From the NCBI RefSeq assembly GCF_028736925.1, contig NZ_JAQZAT010000001.1:248001-312000 (forward strand): 64,000 nt of DNA. The letters run 5' to 3'. Numbering within the stretch: the stretch's first letter is position 1; each line of letters opens with the position of its first letter. The translations under genes were made by a program, and so were the position numbers. The notes below the pieces were generated by a model. It saw only the letters and a program-made list of their open reading frames with translations. It made no database searches and was not told the origin of the DNA. Below are positions 1-7,963 of the stretch, one piece after another. Origin of the DNA: Flavivirga sp. 57AJ16. GTDB lineage: Bacteria; Bacteroidota; Bacteroidia; Flavobacteriales; Flavobacteriaceae.

Positions 1-54
1 CCTAACCCCCGAAAGGGGAACTTGCATCCCCCTAACCCCCGAAGGGGGAACTTG
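1..54 (+). repeat. Two tandem CCCCTAACCCC-type palindromic repeats at the right flank of the leuS insert
   Basis: Two copies (1-24 and 28-54) of a repeat with core CCTAACCCCCGAAGGGGGAA followed by CTTG lie head to tail. Each can form a short C-run/G-run hairpin with a GAA or GAAA loop. They are translated, on the minus strand, as part of leuS ([17 protein letters not shown]). A related copy sits at 13296-13327 between genes, and a diverged inverted copy at 484-517 bounds the other side of the insert. Confidence 0.8.
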
Positions 55-1383
55 CTCACTCTGCTGTAATTTGCTCGCCTCTAAATCACTCTGAATTGAT
101 TCTCTTTCTGCTAATTCCTTTTTTATATTTTCTAAAACACTTTCAATATTTCCCAAAACTTCTTCGTTTGTAAAACGGATAACTTTGTAGTAGTCATTTT
201 CAAGAATTTCTGTGCGTTTTGCATCTTCTTCTATTTGGGATTCATGGATTTTTCCATCAACTTCAATAATTAATCGCTTTTTTAAACATACAAAGTCAAC
301 AATATAGTCCCCTATTAAATGCTGTTGTCTAAATTTTGCTCCTAGATTTTTGTTTCTAAGCTGCTCCCATAATACTGCTTCCGCCTGAGTTGGATTAGCA
401 CGCATCTCTTTAGCTCGTTCCAATAATAAGTGTGAATTATTTCCCCCTGTCATATACCCCGCACGAGTATGCGTACCAGCTTTCTCTTCCCCTTGGGAGA
501 AGGGTAGGATGGGGAACTCTACTTGGGCCCCAACCGACTTTCCAATCCAATTACGTTGGCTTTCTTTTAAAGAATCTGTCCAATCAATAGTATCCAATCC
601 TTGAAGCAAGCGTTCTGCATAGGCAGAAATACGCATACTCCATTGGGTCATTTTTTTACGAATTACAGGATGCCCGCCACGTTCGGACACACCATTTACA
701 ATTTCGTCGTTTGCTAAAACAGTGCCTAATGCAGGACACCAGTTTACTTCTGTTTCCGCTAGGTATGTTAATCTATATTGTAATAATATTGTTTGTTGTT
801 TTTCAGGTGAAAACCCTTGCCATTCATCTGCAGAAAACAGTTCGACACCATCATCGCAAACTGCATTCACCTTTGTATTTCCTTCTGTTTCGAAAATGCT
901 TACTAAACCTGAAATATCTTCAGCTTTGTTAGTCTCATTATTATACCAGGATTCGAACAATTGAATAAAAATCCATTGTGTCCATTTGTAATAACTCGGA
1001 TCTGATGTTCTAACCTCTCGGGACCAATCGAACGAAAAACCTATTTGGTCTAACTGTCTACGATATGTTTTTATATTCTCAGCAGTTGTTACAGCAGGAT
1101 GCTGTCCTGTTTGAATGGCATATTGTTCTGCTGGCAAACCAAAACTATCATACCCTTGTGGATGCAGTACATTGAAGCCTTTATGACGTTTATAGCGTGC
1201 GTAAATATCTGAAGCAATATACCCTAGTGGATGTCCAACATGCAACCCAGCACCACTTGGGTAAGGAAACATATCTAACACATAATATTTTGGTTTTTCG
1301 CTATTATTAACAGCTTTAAACGTTTGGTTCTCTGCCCAGTACTTTTGCCATTTGGCTTCAATCTCGTTGAAATTGTATTTCAT
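1..1383 (-). CDS. leuS: Leucyl-tRNA synthetase, 5' part, with in-frame DUF559 nuclease-like insertion
   Basis: This gene charges tRNA-Leu with leucine in the cytoplasm. It starts at the ATG at 1383-1381 and runs off the left edge, so 461 residues are visible. The class I signature HVGH is at residues 48-51 in [15 protein letters not shown], followed by typical LeuRS sequence up to [13 protein letters not shown] (about 278-290), where the CP1 editing domain begins. Instead of continuing into the editing domain, the frame enters an extra segment. A repeat-derived stretch (about 290-301) is followed by a DUF559/Vsr-like PD-(D/E)xK domain (about 322-425; VDF, then EVDGKIHE) and a tail encoded by two copies of a CCCCTAACCCC repeat. 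The frame stays open to the window edge, so the rest of LeuRS should lie beyond it. A good -7 element is found 22 bp upstream. Identification of LeuRS is certain. Whether the insert is retained or removed in the mature enzyme cannot be seen. Confidence 0.95.
   Translation of the reverse strand, partial: MKYNFNEIEAKWQKYWAENQTFKAVNNSEKPKYYVLDMFPYPSGAGLHVGHPLGYIASDIYARYKRHKGFNVLHPQGYDSFGLPAEQYAIQTGQHPAVTTAENIKTYRRQLDQIGFSFDWSREVRTSDPSYYKWTQWIFIQLFESWYNNETNKAEDISGLVSIFETEGNTKVNAVCDDGVELFSADEWQGFSPEKQQTILLQYRLTYLAETEVNWCPALGTVLANDEIVNGVSERGGHPVIRKKMTQWSMRISAYAERLLQGLDTIDWTDSLKESQRNWIGKSVGAQVEFPILPFSQGEEKAGTHTRAGYMTGGNNSHLLLERAKEMRANPTQAEAVLWEQLRNKNLGAKFRQQHLIGDYIVDFVCLKKRLIIEVDGKIHESQIEEDAKRTEILENDYYKVIRFTNEEVLGNIESVLENIKKELAERESIQSDLEASKLQQSEQVPPSGVRGMQVPLSGVR
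484..517 (-). repeat. Diverged, inverted copy of the CCCCTAACCCC repeat at the left flank of the leuS insert
   Basis: Read on the minus strand, this stretch has the order CCTACCC, CTCCCAAGGGGAA, which matches the repeat seen on the plus strand at 1-54 and 13296-13327 with several substitutions. It encodes residues about 290-300 of LeuRS. The two flanks of the DUF559 segment therefore carry the repeat in opposite orientation. Confidence 0.55.
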
Positions 1384-1404
1384 TACATCTCTTTTATAAG
1401 GCTG

Positions 1405-1412
1405 CAAATTTA
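1405..1412 (-). promoter_or_regulatory. Bacteroidota -7 element upstream of leuS
   Basis: On the minus strand this reads TAAATTTG, matching the Bacteroidota TAnnTTTG consensus, 22 bp before the leuS ATG. No clear -33 TTG is seen, so the call rests on the -7 box and its position. Confidence 0.45.
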
Positions 1413-1450
1413 CGTTTTAAATAGAAAACGGTAAAGGGATTACTTTATGA

Positions 1451-1627
1451 AGTGGTTTAAATTTTTTTCAATTGGCTGCAACCTGCCGGCAGGCAGGCAG
1501 GAACGCTCCTTTTCATCCTTTTTTCGTCTTTTTATTACTTCGTAACGCTGCTATGAAGCGCAAAAAAGGCTTCAAAATGAATAAAAATTAGCTATTTTTC
1601 GCTTCAATCAAAAAAGTTCAGACCACT
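1451..1627. repeat. 177-bp inverted-repeat element, copy A
   Basis: Arms at 1451-1468 and 1610-1627 are inverted copies of AGTGGT...TTTTTT with three or four mismatches. The interior holds the CCTGCCGGCAGGCAGG palindromic repeat near 1482-1500 and a core of about 40 bp ending in CGTAACGCTGCTATG. That core is also present in the element at 30326-30552. Nothing in it looks like a gene. Confidence 0.6.
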
Positions 1628-1656
1628 TCTATTAATACATTTGCTTTTGTTACTAA

Positions 1657-1705
1657 TGAACTCATTTAAATTTTTTAGCCAATCCAAAAAGTTTAAATGA
1701 GTTCA
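1657..1705. repeat. Inverted repeat with perfect 14-bp arms
   Basis: TGAACTCATTTAAA at 1657-1670 is mirrored by TTTAAATGAGTTCA at 1692-1705, with a 21-nt loop. It lies just downstream of copy A of the larger element, in the gap between leuS and the DMT transporter. The GAACTCAT motif recurs in the arms of elements at 30326 and 36499. It could act as a terminator or transcript-end hairpin. Confidence 0.6.
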
Positions 1706-1767
1706 ATATGTGTTTGTAGAATAAATAGAATTACTTTTGATCCCTAATCGTTTTAATCAGCTAAAAA

Positions 1768-2682
1768 TTGCCCATTAAAAATATCTATAAAGCACATGCG
1801 GCCCTACTTGGAGCTAATTTAATTTATGGTGTAAACTATATAGTAGCAAAAGGGATCATGCCCGACAAAATTGGTGCTTCGGCTTTTGTTTTTATTCGCC
1901 TTTTTTTTGGAACCATTTTATTTTGGGTTATAAAATCTTTTATTAAAGAGAAGGTCGCATCTAAAGACATGCTACGAATAGTTGCTTGTGGTTTATTAGG
2001 TGCGGCAGCCAATCAACTTTTATTTTTTAATGGCTTGAGCCTGACATCTCCTATCGATGCCTCCATTATTATGACCTCAACACCTGTATTGGTCTTAATT
2101 TTTAGTTTTATATTTCTTAAAGAAAAAATTACCCGCAATAAGGCATTAGGCTCTGCCATTGCTGGTATTGGAGCTGTATTCCTAATCTGGTATGGAAATA
2201 ACGCAGGAGGAACCAGCTCATTTCTTGGTAACCTTTTTATCTTTTTAAATGCCTCTTCTTATGGTCTTTATTTAGTCATTGTAAAACCACTTATGAAAAA
2301 ATATCATGCCATTACCATAATAAGCTGGGTGTTTTTATATGGATTTATTTTTATGCTGCCTTTTGGGTTAGGTGATTTTATAACTACAGACTTTACCGCT
2401 TTTAATTTGAACACCTATTTAGTGATTGCCTTTGTGGTTATTTTTACTACCTTTCTTGCATACCTGTTTAATATTTATGCTTTAAATTATGTATCGCCTT
2501 CGGTAAATAGTAGTTATATTTATTTACAACCGGCAATAAGTTTTATTATGGTAAGTATGTATGCTTACATTTTAATGCAAGACCAGTATTATAAGGATAT
2601 TAATATCATTAAAATTTTAAGTTGTTTAATGGTGGTATCTGGTGTGTATTTAATTAGTAAAACGCCAAAAAAGTTGGTTTAA
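1768..2682 (+). CDS. EamA/DMT-superfamily transporter
   Basis: This 304-residue inner-membrane protein has two EamA repeats (about 8-140 and 150-298) and about ten hydrophobic segments, as expected for the drug/metabolite transporter superfamily. Recognisable features are the N-terminal GANLIYGVNYIVAKG, the end-of-repeat ASIIMTSTPVLV and the second-repeat YIYLQPAISFI. Members export amino acids or other small metabolites, but the substrate cannot be read from sequence. The frame begins with TTG at 1768. The next ATG is 30 codons further and would cut the first membrane segment, so TTG is preferred. It stands alone, on the same strand as the ftsX group that follows after about 100 bp. Confidence 0.88.
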   Translation: MPIKNIYKAHAALLGANLIYGVNYIVAKGIMPDKIGASAFVFIRLFFGTILFWVIKSFIKEKVASKDMLRIVACGLLGAAANQLLFFNGLSLTSPIDASIIMTSTPVLVLIFSFIFLKEKITRNKALGSAIAGIGAVFLIWYGNNAGGTSSFLGNLFIFLNASSYGLYLVIVKPLMKKYHAITIISWVFLYGFIFMLPFGLGDFITTDFTAFNLNTYLVIAFVVIFTTFLAYLFNIYALNYVSPSVNSSYIYLQPAISFIMVSMYAYILMQDQYYKDINIIKILSCLMVVSGVYLISKTPKKLV

Positions 2683-2778
2683 ACTTTTTATTGTAGACAA
2701 CAAAGTTGATATGTTTTTGTTTATATAAATAGAGATTGCTTATACTTTATTATTTTTACGTCATCAATCCGTTACTTT

Positions 2779-3654
2779 ATGAGCTCATCATTTGAAAAAC
2801 ATCAAAAACGCAGACTTATCTCATCTTACTTCTCAGTGGTATTAAGTATTGCTTTAGTACTGTTTTTATTGGGTTTATTGGGGATGTTGATTCTAAATGC
2901 CAAAAAGGTATCTGATCATTTTAAGGAACAGGTGGTTGTAACCATTTATTTAAAAGATTCTGCCAAAGAAGTTGAAACGAAGCAACTTGAAAAAAGTTTA
3001 GCGATGGCAGATTATGTAAAATCTACCGAATACGTATCTAAAGATCAGGCTGCCGAATTTATGAAAGCTGAAAACGGAGAGGATTTCATGGATTTTGTTG
3101 GCTATAACCCGTTACAAAATTCCATCGATGTTCATTTGAAAGCTGATTTTGTAACTTCTGAGCATTTAGAGAAAATCTCCGCGGAAGCATTGAACAAAAA
3201 TTTTGTTGACGAGGTAAACTACGATAATGACTTGGTTAATTTGATGAACGATAATGTAAAAAAGATTAGTTTTTGGGTGCTTATTATAAGTGCTATTTTC
3301 ACCTTAATTGCTGTTTTACTTATTAATAGTTCCATAAGGTTATCTGTTTACTCTAAGCGTTTTACTATTAAAACCATGCAAATGGTCGGTGCCACAAAAC
3401 AGTTTATTAGGCTTCCTTTTATTTGGAAAAGTGTTCGCTTGGGGATGATTGGAGCTGTTCTGGCATTAATAGGCATGGCCATTGTTTTATATTATCTTAA
3501 TAGAACATTTTTAGAACTGGAGTTATTAAGCAACCCTATTTTAATGGCCCTGTTATTTATTTTTGTTTTTGCTTTAGGCATCATTATTACATGGATAAGT
3601 ACACATTTTGCAACACAGCGTTTCTTGAACCTGAAAACAGATGAACTGTATTAA
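2779..3654 (+). CDS. ftsX: Cell division protein FtsX
   Basis: This 291-residue protein is the membrane subunit of the FtsEX complex, which in other bacteria couples cell division to activation of peptidoglycan hydrolases. A short cytoplasmic N-terminus precedes the first membrane segment (about 20-40). An extracytoplasmic domain (about 45-165) and three more membrane helices follow, with the family sequence KTMQMVGATKQFIRLPF before helix three. The length is normal for Bacteroidota FtsX. The ATPase gene ftsE is not in this window. It is followed by the DUF3098 gene, uppP and truB on the same strand, an order commonly kept in Flavobacteriia, so these envelope genes may be co-expressed. Confidence 0.93.
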   Translation: MSSSFEKHQKRRLISSYFSVVLSIALVLFLLGLLGMLILNAKKVSDHFKEQVVVTIYLKDSAKEVETKQLEKSLAMADYVKSTEYVSKDQAAEFMKAENGEDFMDFVGYNPLQNSIDVHLKADFVTSEHLEKISAEALNKNFVDEVNYDNDLVNLMNDNVKKISFWVLIISAIFTLIAVLLINSSIRLSVYSKRFTIKTMQMVGATKQFIRLPFIWKSVRLGMIGAVLALIGMAIVLYYLNRTFLELELLSNPILMALLFIFVFALGIIITWISTHFATQRFLNLKTDELY

Positions 3655-3730
3655 CAATAACATGGATTAAATTTAGATGCTCTTAACATAAAAGTTTTAA
3701 ATAAAACAGTTACTTTGCACTTAGCTAAAA

Positions 3731-3753
3731 CCCTTGGAGGTGCAAACCTCCAG
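3731..3753. repeat. Short hairpin between ftsX and the DUF3098 gene
   Basis: TTGGAGGT, a short loop and ACCTCCA form a stem of seven to eight base pairs. It has no T-run, so it is not a convincing terminator and could be a processing or regulatory hairpin in the leader of the DUF3098 gene. Confidence 0.35.
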
Positions 3754-3808
3754 ATATGTTTCGCAAATAGACCATTTAAAAGGATATTATAACTGAATCT
3801 AATTAGTT

Positions 3809-4060
3809 ATGGGAGAAAAAAAACGAAAAGAAGAGACTAAAAGTATATTTGTTTTTGGAAAGAAAAACTATAAATTTATGTTTATTGGTTTAGCTTGTCT
3901 TGCTTTGGGCTTTATTTTAATGGCTGGCGGTGGCAGCGACGATCCCAATGTTTTTAATCCTGAAATCTTTCACTGGAGACGTATAAGACTTGCTCCTGCC
4001 ATTATTCTAATTGGATTTGGTATTGAGATTTATGCTATTTTATTAAATCCTGATAAATAA
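3809..4060 (+). CDS. DUF3098 family small membrane protein
   Basis: This 83-residue protein has a charged N-terminus (GEKKRKEETK) and two predicted membrane helices (about 23-40 and 60-78). They are separated by a short loop with GGGSDDPNVFNPEIFHWRRI. This pattern fits the DUF3098 family, found almost only in Bacteroidota and of unknown function. It lies between ftsX and uppP, 52 bp before uppP, which suggests an envelope-related role by association only. The ATG at 3809 is the only reasonable start. Confidence 0.82.
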   Translation: MGEKKRKEETKSIFVFGKKNYKFMFIGLACLALGFILMAGGGSDDPNVFNPEIFHWRRIRLAPAIILIGFGIEIYAILLNPDK

Positions 4061-4111
4061 AATTTAAAACTTTCTAAGTTTAGCTATTCCAATTTTAATA
4101 TTTTTGCGCCC

Positions 4112-4906
4112 ATGGATATAATCGATGCAATTATTTTAGGTATTATTCAAGGGCTTACCGAGTTTTTACCTGTATCATCAAGCGGTCATTTAGAGCTAGG
4201 AAAAGCCATTCTTGGAGACAACTCAATTCCCGAAGAAAGTTTATTATTTACAGTAGTACTCCACTTTGCCACAGCTTTAAGTACTATGGTTGTTTTTAGA
4301 AAAGATATTTTGGATCTTATTAAAGGAACCCTAAAATTTGAATGGAATGAAGATTTACAATTCGTTTCAAAAATTATAGTATCTATGGTACCTGCCGTTA
4401 TTGTAGGGTTATTTTTTGAAGAACAATTGGAACAACTTTTTGGAAACAATATTTTACTGGTAGGTTGTATGCTGATCATAACAGCTATTTTGCTTTTTTT
4501 AGCAGACAAAGCCAAGGACACTAATAAAAAAGTATCTTTTAAAAACGCCTTTATTATTGGAGTTTCTCAAGCTGTCGCTATGCTGCCAGGTATTTCACGC
4601 TCTGGGGCCACTATTTCAACGTCCGTACTATTAGGAAACGATAAAACAAAAGCGGCCCGCTTTTCCTTTTTAATGGTCGTACCCCTAATTTTCGGTAAAA
4701 TTGCCAAAGATATTTTTAGTGGTGATTTAACTTATAATAGTGGAAACTTTACCTCACTATCTATTGGCTTTATTGCTGCCTTTATTGCTGGGTTATTCGC
4801 TTGTACTTGGATGATTTCTTTGGTAAAAAAGAGCAAGTTAAGTTACTTTGCCATTTACTGTATTATTGTTGGTATTATTGCCATTGCATTTTCATTATTA
4901 AATTAA
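4112..4906 (+). CDS. uppP: Undecaprenyl-diphosphate phosphatase
   Basis: UppP (BacA) removes a phosphate from undecaprenyl diphosphate to recycle the lipid carrier for peptidoglycan and other polymers, and gives bacitracin tolerance. The 264-residue protein is mostly membrane-spanning. It has both family signatures: GLTEFLPVSSSGHLE (residues 14-28, with the catalytic-region Glu, Ser and His) and LPGISRSGATIS (about 155-167). A TATTTTTG box at 4100-4107 immediately before the ATG suggests a very short or absent leader. truB starts only 4 bp after the stop, so the two are probably co-transcribed. Confidence 0.96.
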   Translation: MDIIDAIILGIIQGLTEFLPVSSSGHLELGKAILGDNSIPEESLLFTVVLHFATALSTMVVFRKDILDLIKGTLKFEWNEDLQFVSKIIVSMVPAVIVGLFFEEQLEQLFGNNILLVGCMLIITAILLFLADKAKDTNKKVSFKNAFIIGVSQAVAMLPGISRSGATISTSVLLGNDKTKAARFSFLMVVPLIFGKIAKDIFSGDLTYNSGNFTSLSIGFIAAFIAGLFACTWMISLVKKSKLSYFAIYCIIVGIIAIAFSLLN

Positions 4907-4910
4907 TAGG

Positions 4911-5630
4911 ATGATTACGAAAGAGGACTATCTTTCTGGACAGGTCTTGTTAATAGACAAACCTTTAAACTGGACTTCCTTTCAAGTGGTCAATAAATTG
5001 CGTTGGGAAATCCGGCAAGCTTTCAACATTAAAAAAATAAAAGTAGGGCATGCTGGGACTCTTGACCCTCTAGCGACAGGGTTATTGGTTATTTGTACGG
5101 GTAAAATGACCAAGCAGATCGATACCTTTCAAGGACAAGCTAAAGAATATACAGGAACTATTGTTTTGGGCAGTACAACACCGTCTTATGATTTAGAAAC
5201 TGAAATTAACGAAACATTCCCTACTGGTCATATTACCGAAGCATCCGTGCTTGCTACAACGAAACAATTTATTGGGGATATTCAACAATATCCACCTGTT
5301 TTTTCTGCATTAAAAAAAGACGGGAAGCGATTATACGAATTTGCCAGAGCTGGCGAAACCGTTGAAATAAAACCAAGAACCGTGCATATTTCGGAATTCG
5401 AAATTACAAAAATTGATACTTCGGCCGCGCTCAGTACTGGCTCGATAAATATTGATTTTAGAGTGGTTTGTAGTAAAGGCACTTACATTCGTTCTTTAGC
5501 AAACGATTTTGGCAAAGCATTAAATTCTGGAGCACACTTATCTGTGCTAAGACGCACTAAAATTGGTGATTTCCATGTTGATAATTCGGTTACTATTGAA
5601 AATTTCATCAAGAATCTTGATTCGGAATAA
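4911..5630 (+). CDS. truB: tRNA pseudouridine(55) synthase TruB
   Basis: TruB makes pseudouridine 55 in the T-loop of most tRNAs. The 239-residue protein has motif II VGHAGTLDPLATGLL with catalytic Asp52, the substrate-loop PPVFSALKKDGKRLYEFARAGE and the KGTYIRSLANDFG motif. The length is that of the short form common in Bacteroidota, with little of the C-terminal PUA region found in E. coli. It follows uppP by 4 bp. Confidence 0.96.
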   Translation: MITKEDYLSGQVLLIDKPLNWTSFQVVNKLRWEIRQAFNIKKIKVGHAGTLDPLATGLLVICTGKMTKQIDTFQGQAKEYTGTIVLGSTTPSYDLETEINETFPTGHITEASVLATTKQFIGDIQQYPPVFSALKKDGKRLYEFARAGETVEIKPRTVHISEFEITKIDTSAALSTGSINIDFRVVCSKGTYIRSLANDFGKALNSGAHLSVLRRTKIGDFHVDNSVTIENFIKNLDSE

Positions 5631-5807
5631 TTATTGATAGTTACTTAGCAAGAAAATAGTTTAGACATAAAATCTTATAAAAACAATAAATTATTAATAC
5701 TTTTCTTATTTATTTATGCTGTTTTAAACTTTTTACTGCATTTTATCGTATATAAAGTGTATTTTGCCGTATATTACATTGAATAACTCTCAAGGATTAG
5801 ACACGAT

Positions 5808-6524
5808 TTGAACTTAACAAATCAACATAAAGCCCTATTGATTACTTTCTTTATTACAGGAACGGTGATTATGTCTGTATTTAATCTAAGCCTTAAAAAG
5901 CAGGACAAATTTGCTTCGGAAAGCTATTATGAAATAGAACCCGAAAAAGAGCTAACTGAAGAAGAAATCAAAGTATTGGAAGCTTTAGAGAAACTAAATG
6001 GAAGTAAGGCAGAAACAAATAAAGCTTTTAACGAAACAAGCAAAAACAAACATTTTGCTGAAGCTTTTAAACCTATTGCCCCTCCCGAAGATTATGTACC
6101 AAAATCCCATAGTGATTCAGAGGACGCGGAGTCTTATACTAAAAAGTATGAAGCCACCAATGATTCTAAAGTAAATCAAGACGAAATATCATCATTTAGT
6201 AAAGTAAATGATTTATTGAAAAAACAGCAACAAAGTGGGGCCAACACTAAAAGTACAATTAGTTTTTCGTTAGTGGATAGAGACAAAATATATATTCCTA
6301 TTCCTGTTTATTTATGTGAGGTCGATGGTAAAATAGTTGTAAATGTTACAGTTAATGAAAACGGAAACGTTATAGATGCGTATATAAACACCTCTTCAAC
6401 TTCAAATAACGAATGTCTTATAGAGCACGCCTTAGAGTATGCCAAAGATTCTCAATTTAGCAAAAGCCCTACAAAGAAAAAACAATTAGGAACTATCACC
6501 TTTCACTTTATAGGCAAACACTAG
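5808..6524 (+). CDS. TonB-like energy-transducer family protein
   Basis: This 238-residue protein has a single N-terminal membrane anchor (about 11-28) and an acidic, Lys-rich periplasmic linker. It ends in a domain (about 155-238) resembling the TonB C-terminus: KIVVNVTVNENGNVIDAYI, then ALEYAKDSQF and GTITFHF. Such proteins carry proton-motive-force energy to outer-membrane receptors, but this one lacks a clear Pro-rich spacer and no ExbB/ExbD genes are near, so its partner is unknown. The frame begins with TTG at 5808, since no ATG occurs before the anchor. Its end overlaps the convergent thioredoxin-like gene by 17 bp. Confidence 0.65.
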   Translation: MNLTNQHKALLITFFITGTVIMSVFNLSLKKQDKFASESYYEIEPEKELTEEEIKVLEALEKLNGSKAETNKAFNETSKNKHFAEAFKPIAPPEDYVPKSHSDSEDAESYTKKYEATNDSKVNQDEISSFSKVNDLLKKQQQSGANTKSTISFSLVDRDKIYIPIPVYLCEVDGKIVVNVTVNENGNVIDAYINTSSTSNNECLIEHALEYAKDSQFSKSPTKKKQLGTITFHFIGKH

Positions 6525-7125
6525 ACTGCAATTCGCAAAGTATATCGATTAAATCGCCTATAATATTTTGTCCCTTATTGGCATTATACCAATGTTGTAG
6601 ATCTTCTTTAAATTCAGGAGTCAACTGGCCATGTTTTGCCTTGAATCTATTAACATAATTAGTCGCTTCACTTGGTCTTGGCCCGTATGTACCAATAACT
6701 TTCCCTGTATTATTGTCCAACATGATCAATTTGGGAATGGCCTTGCTACCATGAGTTAAAAAGGCATCCATTAATTCAGGATTTTCGTCACGAAGTACCA
6801 CTCTAAAATCAATATTGTCATTTAATTCAGAGACTTTGTTCAGAACAGGTACAATATGCGCAGCATCACCGCACCAACTTTCTGTAATGACCAACCAGGT
6901 AATTGGTTCTTTAAAAGCTGCTATCTTATTTAAGGCTTCATCGGTTACTTTAATAGTTTTATCCCAACGGTTCATACGTCGGTCATTAAGCTTTGTATAA
7001 TTAGCTAAAGCTTCTGTTTTTTCATTTCCAGTAGTCGAATTGTCTTTGGCCAATTGCTTTACCAAAGCCCTATAAGCTTGATAAGAAATACTTTTATCTA
7101 AACTATTTTTAATAATGATGTCCAT
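6508..7125 (-). CDS. Thioredoxin-family protein (single-cysteine WCGD type)
   Basis: This 205-residue cytoplasmic protein has a thioredoxin-like fold from about residue 60. The active-site position reads WCGDAAHIVPVL (84-95), where the second cysteine of the usual CxxC is replaced by Ala. The cis-proline region SKAIPKLIML is present. This single-Cys variant is a recognised group in Bacteroidota and Firmicutes and probably acts as a bacillithiol- or thiol-linked monothiol redox protein, although its substrate is unknown. It is divergent from tag and convergent with the TonB-like gene. Confidence 0.8.
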   Translation of the reverse strand: MDIIIKNSLDKSISYQAYRALVKQLAKDNSTTGNEKTEALANYTKLNDRRMNRWDKTIKVTDEALNKIAAFKEPITWLVITESWCGDAAHIVPVLNKVSELNDNIDFRVVLRDENPELMDAFLTHGSKAIPKLIMLDNNTGKVIGTYGPRPSEATNYVNRFKAKHGQLTPEFKEDLQHWYNANKGQNIIGDLIDILCELQSSVCL

Positions 7126-7220
7126 AATCTTCTTTTAATGAATACCACAAAATTAGCATCTTGATTTTTTAATTAAGATGATATTTGTCATACTTTTACG
7201 TGAAACATTACGAGATTTTC

Positions 7221-7787
7221 ATGAAAACAAAACATAAATGCAATTGGTGTGTTGGGGATGATCTATACGAGGCGTATCATGATGAAGAATGGGGCAAACC
7301 TATTTATGATGATGACACCCTTTTTGAATTTTTAATTTTAGAAACGTTTCAAGCTGGCCTAAGCTGGATTACTGTTTTACGAAAACGTGAAAACTTTAGA
7401 AAAGCATTTGATCTTTTTGATTATAAAAAGATCGCCCGTTACAAACAGGATAAGATTGACTTACTGCTGCAAGACGCGGGCATTATTAGAAATAAACTAA
7501 AAATAAACGCCACAGTTACCAATGCACAAGCTTTTATGAAAGTTCAAGAAGACTTTGGCAGCTTTAGCAAATATATTTGGGGTTTTGTAAACGGAAAACC
7601 TATAAAAAATAGCTTTAAAAGCTTAAAAGAAGTTCCTGCCAATACGCCTTTAAGTGATACTATTAGTAAAGATCTAAAAAAACGGGGCTTTAAATTTGTA
7701 GGTACCACCGTTGTTTATGCCCATATGCAAGCTACGGGCATGGTAAACGATCATGTAACGGATTGTTTTAGATACAATGAGATCTAG
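7221..7787 (+). CDS. tag: DNA-3-methyladenine glycosylase I
   Basis: Tag removes 3-methyladenine from alkylated DNA in base-excision repair. The ATG at 7221 gives a 188-residue protein beginning MKTKHKCNWC, the normal family start. An upstream in-frame TTG at 7185 would add an unusual 12-residue extension and overlap the promoter region. The zinc-binding residues of the family are visible: the N-terminal Cys, the His of AYHDEEWG, and the C-terminal His and Cys in MVNDHVTDC. The substrate-binding segment ETFQAGLSWITVLRKRENFRKAF is present in full. It is divergently transcribed from the thioredoxin-like gene. Confidence 0.95.
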   Translation: MKTKHKCNWCVGDDLYEAYHDEEWGKPIYDDDTLFEFLILETFQAGLSWITVLRKRENFRKAFDLFDYKKIARYKQDKIDLLLQDAGIIRNKLKINATVTNAQAFMKVQEDFGSFSKYIWGFVNGKPIKNSFKSLKEVPANTPLSDTISKDLKKRGFKFVGTTVVYAHMQATGMVNDHVTDCFRYNEI

Positions 7788-7797
7788 TTTCTTATAA

Positions 7798-7955
7798 CTA
7801 TCCTAATATATCGATCTGGTCTTCAATTTTTTTAATACGCTGTTTCCAAACTTTATTTAAAAAATAAACTTATATAGCAATCGTAATAATAAAAAACACG
7901 GAACAAGTCCAAAGGAGAGGGATCGTTTTATATCCAACGTTAAACGAATTTAGCT
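7798..7955 (-). pseudogene. Possible remnant of a small membrane-protein gene
   Basis: Downstream of aat one minus-strand frame reads as a plausible single-span membrane protein with a charged coiled tail (FNVGYKTIPLLWTC, a hydrophobic run, then VWKQRIKKIEDQIDILG). It is interrupted by one TAA in the hydrophobic segment and has no start codon. It may be a decayed gene or chance. No family is recognised. Confidence 0.25.
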
Positions 7956-7963
7956 TAAAGTTT

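Noticed and set aside
1-517. Intein in leuS
   Set aside because: The inserted segment has no Cys/Ser at the start with splicing blocks, no HN-Cys/Ser ending and no LAGLIDADG or HNH motif; it is a DUF559-type domain between repeats.
711-964. Two overlapping plus-strand open frames of 73 and 80 codons
   Set aside because: They lie opposite the well-supported leuS frame and have no protein-like motifs.
7185-7220. TTG start extending tag by 12 residues
   Set aside because: The ATG at 7221 gives the normal family N-terminus, and the upstream part overlaps the likely promoter.
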